A stretch of DNA of 64,000 nt from Granulicella sp. 5B5 (lineage in GTDB: Bacteria; Acidobacteriota; Terriglobia; Terriglobales; Acidobacteriaceae). The notes beneath the pieces were generated by a model that was not told the DNA's origin, made no database searches, and was given only the letters and a program-made list of their open reading frames with translations. The position numbers were made by a program, and so were the translations under genes. This document shows, in pieces, positions 49,623 through 58,001 of this stretch. The stretch's first letter is position 1, and every line of letters begins with the position of its first letter. Location of the stretch: assembly GCF_014083945.1 (NCBI RefSeq), contig NZ_CP046444.1:2728001-2792000 (forward strand), written 5' to 3'.

Positions 49623-52600
49623 TTAGAACCTATACCGCGCCTGCACCAGCAAAGTCCGCATCGCTGCCGCACTCGTCACTCGTCCAAACGTCTCCGAGTT
49701 CTCCGACGTGTCGATCCCGCTGTACTGCACCGTGTTCAATACATTCGTCGCCGTCACCCGCGCCTCAAACGAGTTCGTCCCCGCGAACTGCACCGTGCGC
49801 GACAGCGACGCGCTCACCGAAACCTGCCCCGGCCCTTCGATCGATCCAACATTCGCCGTTCCCGGCAGTGTCGCTCCATTCGCTACCGTGGGCGCAGTAA
49901 ACGCCGACGTATTGAAGAACTCGCCAACTCTGCCCGGCCCCTTCGTCGAAACGCCATAGTTCCGGTTCGGCCGCTGCGAGTATGTAAGACCCGACCCGGC
50001 CTCCGCTTGGTTCCCTGAGTACTGGGGAGTAAAGTAGTTTCCCGAAGCGAACGTAAAGTTGCCGCTCAGATCGAACCCATCCAGCACCTTGCCCATCACG
50101 CCGCCCTTGTTCAGGAACGCGCGGTTCGGCCCGAACGGCAGCTCCGCCACCCAGTTGCCCGTCAGCGTATGCCGAACATCCATGCTGCTGTTGCCTTCTT
50201 CGCCCTGCAGGTTGAAGAAGTTCTGCATCGGCGTGTGCGCCGCGCCGTTGCCTACAGCGGAAGCATCGTCGATCGCATGGCCATAGGTATATGTCGCCCC
50301 TAGCGCGATGCCCTTCTGCTGCCGCTTCTGCAGGCTCACCACCAGTTGGTTCGACCGCAGCGTTGCGCCCGAAGTCTCAAACTCAAACGGCGCCACACCC
50401 GCAATCGCTGAACCCAGCGCGGTCCCATTCGGCGTACCGTAGATGTCCAATCCTGTCGCATGCGTCCCGTTGTACCCAAGGTTGAATACCGTCTGTAGTG
50501 GCAGCGTCTTCTGGATGTTCAGGTTGTAGATCTGCACCATTCCCAGCCTGTAGTTCTTGTCCACCGCGTAGTTGTTCGCAATCGCGTAGTTCGACGAGCA
50601 CCCAAACCCATTCGCGAGCGTCATGTTCGCCGCCGTCGTCGGTGTCAGCGTCGTGCAGCCGGAGGTCAGCGTATTCGTCTGCGTCACTGCAAACGGCACC
50701 TGGTGCGAAAGCGACTGCGCAAAGCTCGCAAACGCCCCCGTGTTGTAGTTGATCCCATACCCGCCGCGCACCACTACATCCTTCGTCAGCTTTGTCTGTG
50801 TCTTCGGCCTCCACGCCACGCCGAACCGTGGCGCATACATCGTGCGGTCCGGGTTCACAAGGCTGTCGTTGAAGTGCCCTTCATACGTCCCGTTCTGTCC
50901 CGGCATCACTGTATCCACCTGCGTAAAGTTCGCGTTGTGGTCCAGGTTCACCAGCCGGTTGTTCTTCTCCGTGTATGGCGCGAAGTACTCATACCGAATC
51001 CCAAAGTTCAGCGTCAGGTTCGAAGCCACGCGGAAGTCGTCCTGTGCATACCAGTCGTACACGTTCTCGCGCAGATAGATCTTGTGCAACCCTGCCTGGA
51101 TCGCCGTCGTCGCTGGCAGGCCCAGCAGAAAGTCCGCAAAGCCCGAGCCCGTTGTCGTTCCTGCTGTTCCCGCCGCCTGCGCCTCCGGGCTGCTCGTCGC
51201 ATAGCCCGTAAACGTAAACGTCCCCAGCGGATTGCTCCCGCCGATCTGGTCGTTATGCACACGCCGTATATCGAAGCCGAACCGCATATTGTGCTTCTTG
51301 TGCCGCCACGCCACAAAGTCCGTAAAGCTGATCGTCTGGTTGGTCGTCTCGCTCGGCGTCGTGTTGCTCAGCCCCGCAAAGTTCGTAATGTTCAGTGAAG
51401 CCAGCCCGTTATAAAACCGCGGATCGGCAAAGTCTCCCGCCTGGTTCGGAATGTTCAACCCCACGTTTGCCGACGGATTGTTCGACGTGTCCGTAAAGTA
51501 GTTCCGAGTCTCTGCATGCAGCCGGTTCCAGTTCACGCTCGCGTTGTTGCTCAACCGCCCATACCCGATTGTGTAGCCCAGGTTCAACGCATTGCCGTCG
51601 TTCTCGGTCGCGCCGCCTAGCGGCAGAAAGATGTTCCGCTGGTCGTTCGCCGAGTGCGAGTAGTTGTACATCACATTGATGTTCTGCCGCAGCGAAGGCT
51701 TTGCATTCCTGTTTTGACCGCGGCCACCGCCGCCGCCAAAGCGCCCAAATGGCGTGCTCGTCCCTTGTCCCAGCGTCCGTATGTAGCGCGAGTTGATCGC
51801 CACGTTGTTGCTGCCCGCATTCGAGATCGTCTGGTAGTTATACCCCTGCACATTCGTCGCAATATTCGGCGCCGGATAGTAATTCAGCAGCGCCTGCGCA
51901 ATCGGCGAGATCGGCTCACTCGCATTCGCCAGGTTGTTCCCCGGTATCGGCTGCCCCGTCTTCGGGTCATACAGCACCACCGGCAACGTTGAGCTGCCTT
52001 GTACCTGCGTCGACTGCGAAAAGTCCCCCTCGCGCTCCAGCGTCGTCGGTACGCGCACCGGGTTCGGCAGAAATGCATTTAGGTTCTTCTGCCCCGTCAG
52101 GTTGATAAACACAAACTGCTTCGTATTCGGCTTCGTCAGCCCCGGAACATACGGCGACCCCGCCAGCGTCACGCCATAGCGGTTCGAGTACGCCGCCGGA
52201 TTCGTCAGCGGCAGCAAACTCGGCGACCACGGTGCCGAGTTCAACGCATTGTTTCCACCCTGATAAAAGATGCTCCCATGTGGTTGTGCCGGATTGAAGT
52301 TCCGGAACGCCCCAAACCCGCCGCCACCACCGCCACCACGCCCGCCGCGTCCACCCCCACCGCCAAATCCACCGCGCCCGCCACCCGGCCCGCCGCCACC
52401 CATCATCCCGCCCAGCGCGCCTACAATCGCATTCGTCGGATCGCCACCCTGCGGCAGCATTCCATTCTCCCGAGCATGCGCAACGGCATCCTCCACGCGC
52501 GACCGTATCTCATCCTCACTGATCCCCGCCAGCCCGTTCTCCTGCGCCGTCGCATTGCCGCTCACTGCAATCGACTCATTCCCGGCATCCGCGCTATCGC

Positions 52601-53180
52601 CCAACCCACCCAGCGACGGCAACGACGTCCCCGTATTCCCAGTCCCTGCACTCGCATCCGCTGCATCCAGCCCACTCTCGCCCAGGCTCAGGCTCACCGT
52701 CCCGCGTCCACCGCTCGTCGTGGTGTTCGTAGTCGCCGCCGCAGCAGCCTCCTGCGCCGCCGCGCGGCTTGCCAGCTCCAGCCCGAATGGCATGGTCTTC
52801 TCCGCCGTCTCACCGCCGTTCAGCACCACCTCCTGCGTCGCCGTCGCAAACCCCGTCAGCTCGGCCTTAATCACATAGCGCCCGTTCTTCGGAATCGTCA
52901 TCGCATACGCACCGTCGATGTCCGTCGCCGTCGTGTACTTCTTCCCCGTCAGCGTATTCGTCGCCGTTACGGAAACCCCCGGCAGCGGCACGCCACCCGC
53001 CTTTCCCGCCGCGCCTGCCACCACGGTCCCACGCACCGTCCCACCCTGCGCCACCGCCGTCACCTGCGCTGGGGCAGGGGACTGGCCCACCGCCGGAGCA
53101 TCCTGCGCATACACCACAGCCGCGCACAGCACCGCTCCCAGCACACCGGCCTTCATCATTGTGGTCCCCGTTCGCCTCAT
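49623..53180 (-). CDS. Oar-like TonB-dependent receptor with Gly-rich linker
   Basis: Outer-membrane protein of about 1185 aa. Signal peptide (AGVLGAVLCAAVVYAQ), carboxypeptidase-regulatory domain (VRGTVVAGAAGKAGGVPLPG ... GFATATQEV), a linker with an extreme glycine run (GGGGPGGGRGGFGGGGGRGG and on, about residues 245-285), then plug and beta-barrel ending ALLVQARYRF-like (LLVQARYRF). The barrel includes NVYDWYAQDDFRVASNLTLN and VRHTLTGNWVAELPFG. ATG 53180 has AGGTGG upstream; the two ATG codons at 53156-53161 are a good alternative (GGGGA). It follows a DUF5666 gene that also carries Gly-rich segments, suggesting joint function. Confidence 0.88.
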   Translation of the reverse strand: MRRTGTTMMKAGVLGAVLCAAVVYAQDAPAVGQSPAPAQVTAVAQGGTVRGTVVAGAAGKAGGVPLPGVSVTATNTLTGKKYTTATDIDGAYAMTIPKNGRYVIKAELTGFATATQEVVLNGGETAEKTMPFGLELASRAAAQEAAAAATTNTTTSGGRGTVSLSLGESGLDAADASAGTGNTGTSLPSLGGLGDSADAGNESIAVSGNATAQENGLAGISEDEIRSRVEDAVAHARENGMLPQGGDPTNAIVGALGGMMGGGGPGGGRGGFGGGGGRGGRGGGGGGGFGAFRNFNPAQPHGSIFYQGGNNALNSAPWSPSLLPLTNPAAYSNRYGVTLAGSPYVPGLTKPNTKQFVFINLTGQKNLNAFLPNPVRVPTTLEREGDFSQSTQVQGSSTLPVVLYDPKTGQPIPGNNLANASEPISPIAQALLNYYPAPNIATNVQGYNYQTISNAGSNNVAINSRYIRTLGQGTSTPFGRFGGGGGRGQNRNAKPSLRQNINVMYNYSHSANDQRNIFLPLGGATENDGNALNLGYTIGYGRLSNNASVNWNRLHAETRNYFTDTSNNPSANVGLNIPNQAGDFADPRFYNGLASLNITNFAGLSNTTPSETTNQTISFTDFVAWRHKKHNMRFGFDIRRVHNDQIGGSNPLGTFTFTGYATSSPEAQAAGTAGTTTGSGFADFLLGLPATTAIQAGLHKIYLRENVYDWYAQDDFRVASNLTLNFGIRYEYFAPYTEKNNRLVNLDHNANFTQVDTVMPGQNGTYEGHFNDSLVNPDRTMYAPRFGVAWRPKTQTKLTKDVVVRGGYGINYNTGAFASFAQSLSHQVPFAVTQTNTLTSGCTTLTPTTAANMTLANGFGCSSNYAIANNYAVDKNYRLGMVQIYNLNIQKTLPLQTVFNLGYNGTHATGLDIYGTPNGTALGSAIAGVAPFEFETSGATLRSNQLVVSLQKRQQKGIALGATYTYGHAIDDASAVGNGAAHTPMQNFFNLQGEEGNSSMDVRHTLTGNWVAELPFGPNRAFLNKGGVMGKVLDGFDLSGNFTFASGNYFTPQYSGNQAEAGSGLTYSQRPNRNYGVSTKGPGRVGEFFNTSAFTAPTVANGATLPGTANVGSIEGPGQVSVSASLSRTVQFAGTNSFEARVTATNVLNTVQYSGIDTSENSETFGRVTSAAAMRTLLVQARYRF

Positions 53181-53306
53181 CGCTCCTGCCACCTGCACGC
53201 CTCCAACCGCCGCTGCATCGCTCACCGGCCGCTCTCTTCTATGTCTTGCAGAACCATCAACCTTCAAAACTGTCTCTGTCGACTTCCGAACACCTTGCTT
53301 TGAAGG

Positions 53307-53360
53307 GGCGGGACTTCAGTCCCGCCTTTATTTGCCACAACAAGCTGGGGCTTTAGCCCC
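53307..53360. repeat. Two R3 hairpins upstream of the Oar-like gene
   Basis: GGCGGGAC-TTCA-GTCCCGCC (53307-53326) and GGGG-CTTTAG-CCCC (53347-53360). The first has the same stem as the copy before pgeF; both are preceded by TTTGAAGG. Confidence 0.9.
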
Positions 53361-53399
53361 GGAGGAAGCTCGCCACACGCTCTCTTTAACCCTGCGCCA

Positions 53400-54242
53400 T
53401 TACTGCGGTTGCGCCGGACTCGCAGCACCAGCCTCTGGCGCTCCCTGCCTCTGCCGCCGCTGCCCTGGCGTTCCTACTACAACCTCAGTCGGAACAAACA
53501 CGCCGCTCTTGATCGCCCCGCGTCCCGCCACGTTGTCTCCCACCTTGATGTCCGCCAGCGTGATGCTCTCGGCACTCTCGCCGCCTGCATTTGCGCCAGC
53601 ACCATTGCCTCCGCGCCGCCGTTCGCCGCCACCTTCACCCATCATCATCCCGGCATTCACGCGTCCACGCCGAAACGACGTCGTCTCATCGAACCCAATC
53701 GTCTGCGACACGCCATCGCTCCGCAGCACTGTCATCTTCGCGTTGTCCATGTCGATCGCCATCACCTTGCCCACAATGTACGTCTTGCCCAGGTCCGCCT
53801 TCGCCTTCGCGAGCACCGCGGCATCGGTTGCCAGAATCATCGCCGCATGCAGCGTCTTGTTGGCAGCGTCCAGGTTTCCCACCGCCATCACGCCATCGCC
53901 CACCTTCAGGTCGCTTACCTTGATCGTGCCACCACCCTCGTTCGGTCTTCCCTTCATCACGCGAGTATTGTCCGTGGTCACAATCTGCATCGTCTCGCCG
54001 GCCTCAGTCTTGATCGTCACCGTCGCGCCTGAGACGCCTGTCACCTCACCGCCCGCGCGCTGCATCCCGGCAAATTGTCCCCCGCCAAACTGCCCGCGGT
54101 GCCGCGCCCCGCCATTCTGCCCCGCCCCGTCCTGGCCTGCCGGAGCATCCTGCGCCATCGCCGGCCCAGTCGTCGCCATCAACGCGGCTGCAAGCCCCAG
54201 CACCATCCACATCCGTCTCGTCGTTTTCGCTTGTCCGGTCAT
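53400..54242 (-). CDS. Secreted DUF5666-like protein
   Basis: A 280-aa exported protein. Signal peptide (MVLGLAAALMATTGPAMAQD), then two OB-like DUF5666 segments: GGEVTGVSGATVTIKTEAGE ... LKVGDGVMAVGNLD and YIVGKVMAIDMDNAKMTVLR ... IKVGDNVAGRGAIKSG. A Gly/Arg-rich loop (GEGGGERRRGGNGAGANAGG) lies between them. DUF5666 proteins are frequent in Acidobacteria; function unknown. It is the first gene of the minus-strand envelope block that ends at 45230. Confidence 0.82.
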   Translation of the reverse strand: MTGQAKTTRRMWMVLGLAAALMATTGPAMAQDAPAGQDGAGQNGGARHRGQFGGGQFAGMQRAGGEVTGVSGATVTIKTEAGETMQIVTTDNTRVMKGRPNEGGGTIKVSDLKVGDGVMAVGNLDAANKTLHAAMILATDAAVLAKAKADLGKTYIVGKVMAIDMDNAKMTVLRSDGVSQTIGFDETTSFRRGRVNAGMMMGEGGGERRRGGNGAGANAGGESAESITLADIKVGDNVAGRGAIKSGVFVPTEVVVGTPGQRRQRQGAPEAGAASPAQPQ

Positions 54243-54377
54243 TGTGCTACTCCATCCTGTTTCAGCTTGGCCTGCTCAAAGAGACGTGTTTAAATCCTCG
54301 AAGACGCACAGCCTTTTGTAATATTTCGTAACGACGGTGCCCCTTTTTGCCACCCAACCTTCGAATAAACTGCACCT

Positions 54378-55115
54378 ATGCCGAACGCGAACCAGCACAA
54401 CCCACCTCACCACAACCACTCTGAGATTCACTTCAACTCATCGGACACGGTTCGCGACATCGTCATCGGTCTCTCCGACGGACTCACCGTCCCCTTCGCT
54501 CTCGCCGCCGGCATCGCCGGCGCAGTCACCAACGTCGCTTCACCCACACACCTCGTCGTCACCGCCGGCCTGGCTGAAATCGCCGCCGGCTCCATCGCCA
54601 TGGGCCTCGGCGGTTACCTCGCCTCGCGAGGCGACACCGAACACTACGCCTCCGAGCGCCGCCGCGAAGCCATGGAGGTCGTGGACCGCCCTCTCGATGA
54701 AGAAGCCGAGATCTACGAGATCTTCGAGAACTACGGCGTCGACCGCGAAGCCGCCACGCCCGTCCTCCGTTCCCTCCAGGCCAACCCCGAGGCCTACGTC
54801 GACTTCATGATGCGCTTCGAGCTTGGCCTTGAAGAACCCGCCCCTGGCCGCGCTCTCCGCTCCGCCGCCACCATCGCGTTCTCTTACATCGCCGGCGGCG
54901 CCGTCCCGCTCGCCTCTTACCTCATCTTTTCGGACATCAACCTCGCCCTCAAAGTCTCCGTCGTCGTCACCCTCATCGCCCTCGCTTCTTTCGGAGGCAT
55001 CAAGGGCAAGCTCCTCGGCGCGGGCGTCATCCGCAGCGCCATCCAGACCGTCCTCATCGGAGGCATCGCCGCAGCCGCAGCCTTCGCCCTCGCCCGCCTT
55101 CTCAACCATGCCTAG
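54378..55115 (+). CDS. VIT/CCC1-family iron or manganese transporter
   Basis: A 245-aa inner-membrane protein of the VIT1/CCC1 family, which exports or stores Fe(II)/Mn(II). TM1 begins RDIVIGLSDGLTVPFALAAG with the family Asp, TM2 contains GLAEIAAGSIAMGLGGYLAS, and the cytoplasmic helical hairpin EEAEIYEIFENYGVD then AYVDFMMRFELGLEEP supplies metal-binding Glu/Met residues. Three further helices complete it. The His-rich N-terminus (NPPHHNHSEIHF) may bind metal. It stands alone, divergent from the DUF5666 gene. Confidence 0.9.
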   Translation: MPNANQHNPPHHNHSEIHFNSSDTVRDIVIGLSDGLTVPFALAAGIAGAVTNVASPTHLVVTAGLAEIAAGSIAMGLGGYLASRGDTEHYASERRREAMEVVDRPLDEEAEIYEIFENYGVDREAATPVLRSLQANPEAYVDFMMRFELGLEEPAPGRALRSAATIAFSYIAGGAVPLASYLIFSDINLALKVSVVVTLIALASFGGIKGKLLGAGVIRSAIQTVLIGGIAAAAAFALARLLNHA

Positions 55116-55323
55116 CGTCCTATCGTGCCCGGCACAAAAAATGAATCCCCGGCACCCCCACGCGCGTATCATCCTTGATGGTTGTTCTCCCCTGTAACCT
55201 GGCAGGCCTCGCCTGAGTCGAAGTACGTAGCCGCCGCGCACGCTTCGCCGTACCGTCGTCGTTGTTCGCTCTGAGCAACAACGTCTTCTCGCTTCGGCAT
55301 CTAACGCTCGATTGGAGCTCGCT

Positions 55324-56739
55324 ATGCTCACCCAGCAGTCCACCGCCGCCGCCCTGCTTCAGCGCTTCAGGGCTGTCCGCGCGGCCACCATGCACTTCTG
55401 TACTCCGCTCTCGCCTGAGGACATGATGGTCCAGTCCTGCGCAGAGGCCTCGCCCCTCAAGTGGCACCTCGCTCACACCACCTGGTTCTTTGAGACCTTC
55501 ATCCTCGCCGACTTCGTCGCCAACTACCAGCCCTTCAACCCCGACTTCCGCTGGCTCTTCAACAGCTACTACAAGGCCCTCGGCGAGATGCCCGAAAAGA
55601 AGCTCCGCGCCAGCTTCTCCCGCCCGCCGCTCGACAGCATCCTCGCCTACCGCACCCACGTCGAGACTGCCATCGAGCGCCTGCTTCAACACACCCCCGA
55701 GGATGAGATCCTCCGTCGCGTCTCCCTCGGCCTCGAGCACGAGCAGCAACACCTCGAGCTCGCTGCCACCGACATCAAGCACGCCTTCTACACCAATCCG
55801 CTGCAGCCCGCCTATCTCCCGCTCGTACCCGGCCACACCGCCAGCCACGTCATCGCGCCTCCTGTTGAGTGGCTCGGTTTCTCCCCCGGCTACCCCGCGC
55901 GCCCCGGCGTCATCGAGGTCGGTGTCACCCCCAATCCCAAGGCCGTCGACAGCTTCGCCTTCGACAACGAGACCCCGCGCCACTCCGTCTACGTCGCGCC
56001 CTTCCGTCTCGCCTCTCGCGCCGTCACCGTCAGCGAGTACCTCGCCTTCATCGACGAAGGCGGCTACACCCACCCCGAGTTTTGGCTCTCCGAAGGTTGG
56101 GACACCGTCGAGCGCGAAGGCTGGCAGGCCCCTCTCTACTGGCGTCGCGACTCCGCCAACCCCTCCGGCTGGTCCATCTTCACCCTCCACGGCTGGCGTC
56201 CCCTCGGCGAGCTCTCCGAAACCCCCGTCTGCCACATCAGCCTCTTCGAAGCCGACGCCTTCGCCCGCTGGTCCGGCCACCGCCTCCCCACCGAGTTCGA
56301 GTGGGAGTTCGTCGCCGCAAACGTCGCCGATACACTGGGTGCCCCATCTTCGCCGACAGCGACCGGGGTCCCCGGCGAGCCGCCTTTGGCTCGCTGGGGT
56401 GGTTCATCGTCGGTTAAGGTGGGTTCGCAGGACGCCAACATGCTCGAATCCGCCGCGCTCCACCCCCGTCCCGCCGCCTCCGGCCCCGGCATCCACCAGC
56501 TCTTCGGCGACGTCTGGGAGTGGACCCAATCTCCCTACACCGGCTACCCCGGCTACAAACCGCTCCCCGGCGCGCTCGGCGAGTACAACGGCAAGTTCAT
56601 GTCCTCGCAGATGGTCCTCCGCGGCGGCTCCTGCGTCACCCCGGCCTCGCACATCCGCGCCACCTATCGCAACTTCTTCCACCCCGCCACGCGCTGGCAG
56701 TTCTCCGGCCTGCGCCTCGCCCGCGACCACGCCAGCTAA
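55324..56739 (+). CDS. egtB: EgtB, ergothioneine sulfoxide synthase, with in-frame repeat insertion
   Basis: Iron(II) oxygenase that joins trimethylhistidine to a cysteine-containing thiol in ergothioneine synthesis. 471 aa from ATG 55324 (GGAG 6 bases upstream). N-terminal DinB-like part has the iron triad His51 (WHLAHTTWF), His139 and His143 (GLEHEQQHLEL). The C-terminal FGE-sulfatase-like domain shows RLPTEFEWEF, GDVWEWTQS and LRGGSCVTP. Between these, about residues 337-370 are encoded by an R2 repeat that itself contains another hairpin, an insertion in what should be a surface loop. The thiol donor (gamma-glutamylcysteine or cysteine) cannot be decided. egtD follows. Confidence 0.93.
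   Translation: MLTQQSTAAALLQRFRAVRAATMHFCTPLSPEDMMVQSCAEASPLKWHLAHTTWFFETFILADFVANYQPFNPDFRWLFNSYYKALGEMPEKKLRASFSRPPLDSILAYRTHVETAIERLLQHTPEDEILRRVSLGLEHEQQHLELAATDIKHAFYTNPLQPAYLPLVPGHTASHVIAPPVEWLGFSPGYPARPGVIEVGVTPNPKAVDSFAFDNETPRHSVYVAPFRLASRAVTVSEYLAFIDEGGYTHPEFWLSEGWDTVEREGWQAPLYWRRDSANPSGWSIFTLHGWRPLGELSETPVCHISLFEADAFARWSGHRLPTEFEWEFVAANVADTLGAPSSPTATGVPGEPPLARWGGSSSVKVGSQDANMLESAALHPRPAASGPGIHQLFGDVWEWTQSPYTGYPGYKPLPGALGEYNGKFMSSQMVLRGGSCVTPASHIRATYRNFFHPATRWQFSGLRLARDHAS
56334..56433 (+). repeat. Nested repeat inside egtB: hairpin within R2
   Basis: R2 halves GGGTGCCCCATCTTCGCC and GGTTAAGGTGGG flank CCCCGGCGAGCC-GCCTTT-GGCTCGCTGGGG, a near-perfect 12-bp hairpin. The whole 100 bp stays in frame. 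Confidence 0.9.
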
Positions 56740-56754
56740 ACGCATCGCCTTACC

Positions 56755-56801
56755 TTGCGCCCATTGCGCAAACATTGCGAACTCTGCGTGAAAGCTTTTG
56801 C
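56755..56801 (+). repeat. R5 repeat between egtB and egtD
   Basis: TTGCGCCCATTGCGCAAACA, then TTGCGAACTCTGCGTGAA and AGCTTTTGCC; shares CTCTGCGTGAA and GCTTTTGCC with the copy at 36.8 kb. Confidence 0.75.
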
Positions 56802-56824
56802 CTGTTCCACCCGAGGACCTCTTC

Positions 56825-57799
56825 GTGACCGTTGCCACCACCCTCCCTACGCTGAACGACGCCGTCCTCTCCGCTGCTCTCACCGGCTTCAACGTCCAGG
56901 GCCAGAAGTCTCTCCCACCCTGGCTCTTCTATGACGACATCGGCTCCGCCCTCTTCGAGCAGATCACCGCGCTGCCTGAGTACTACCTCACCCGCACCGA
57001 GCGCGCCCTCTTCACCACCCACGCCGAAGAGATCGTAACCGCCCTCGGCGCCGACATCACCCTCGCCGAGCTCGGCGCGGGCTCCGCCGCCAAGACCGGC
57101 ATCCTCCTCCGCGCCGCCGCCGACGCGCAGCCCAACGTCCTCTATCAGCCCATCGACATCAGCCCCTCGGCACTCGACGAAGCCGCCGCCGGCATCGCAC
57201 TCCACATCCCCGGCGTCACCGTCGTCCCCCAGGTCGCCAACTACATCACCGAGCGCTACAGCATCATCCGCCCCCCGCACCACCGCGTCCTCGCACTCTA
57301 CATCGGCTCCAGCATCGGCAACTTCTCACCCTCGGAGGCCCGCTCCATCCTCTGCAACCTCCGCCACCATCTCGCCCCCGGCGACGCCCTCCTCCTCGGC
57401 ACCGACCTCGCACCATCCGCGCACAAAACCGTAGCCACACTCCTCGCCGCCTACGACGATGCCTCCGGCACCACCGCCGCCTTCAACAAGAACATCCTCC
57501 ACCGCCTCAACCGCGAGCTCGCCGCCAACTTCTCACTCGACAGCTTCGCCCACCGCGCCCGCTGGAACGCCAGCGAAAGCCGCATCGAGATGCACCTCGA
57601 AAGCCTCATCCCGCAGACCGTCCACATAGCAGGGAAGTCCATCGACTTTGCCGCCCAAGAGACCATCCACACCGAAAACAGCTACAAGTTCACCACCGCC
57701 GCCCGCACAGCGCTCCTCACCGACGCCCACTTCACTCCCACCCGCACCTTCACCGACCCGGCCCACACCTTCGCCGTCACCCTCGCCACCGCAATCTAG
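56825..57799 (+). CDS. egtD: EgtD, L-histidine N-alpha-methyltransferase
   Basis: SAM-dependent enzyme that trimethylates histidine, the first step of ergothioneine synthesis. 324 aa from GTG 56825. It shows LPPWLFYDDIGSALFEQITA, EYYLTRTERAL, the SAM loop ELGAGSAAKTGILL, PIDISPSAL, and LYIGSSIGNFSP, all characteristic of EgtD. GTG 56825 is preferred since GAGG lies upstream; TTG 56798 is in frame but falls in an R5 repeat. It lies 85 bp after egtB, and a hairpin follows its stop. Confidence 0.93.
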   Translation: MTVATTLPTLNDAVLSAALTGFNVQGQKSLPPWLFYDDIGSALFEQITALPEYYLTRTERALFTTHAEEIVTALGADITLAELGAGSAAKTGILLRAAADAQPNVLYQPIDISPSALDEAAAGIALHIPGVTVVPQVANYITERYSIIRPPHHRVLALYIGSSIGNFSPSEARSILCNLRHHLAPGDALLLGTDLAPSAHKTVATLLAAYDDASGTTAAFNKNILHRLNRELAANFSLDSFAHRARWNASESRIEMHLESLIPQTVHIAGKSIDFAAQETIHTENSYKFTTAARTALLTDAHFTPTRTFTDPAHTFAVTLATAI

Positions 57800-57816
57800 A
57801 CAGCCTCTGGAAACAA

Positions 57817-57846
57817 CAACGGCGAGGCCCCAAAGCCTCGCCGTTG
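57817..57846 (+). terminator. Hairpin terminator after egtD
   Basis: CAACGGCGAGGC-CCCAAA-GCCTCGCCGTTG, a perfect 12-bp stem. The following CCTTCGCTTTTG is a weak T-tract. Confidence 0.7.
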
Positions 57847-57925
57847 CCTTCGCTTTTGTTGTTGCACTTGCTTTTCTTTCTGTCATTCCGAGCAAAGCGA
57901 GGAACCTGCTTTCTTGCCGCCACAA
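57841..57925 (+). repeat. R6 composite repeat downstream of egtD
   Basis: A GTTGCC/TTGCTTTT-rich stretch leads into TTTCTTTCTGTCATTCCGAG and CGAGGAACCTGCTTTCTTGC. The same order occurs at 60301-60424. Confidence 0.75.
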
Positions 57926-58001
57926 ACCTGGCGGGAACCCACCTCGGCCGTGGCGAAACTTCGCTCACTTGGCGCACTTCGCGGGAAACGCCTTTTCCCC
58001 C

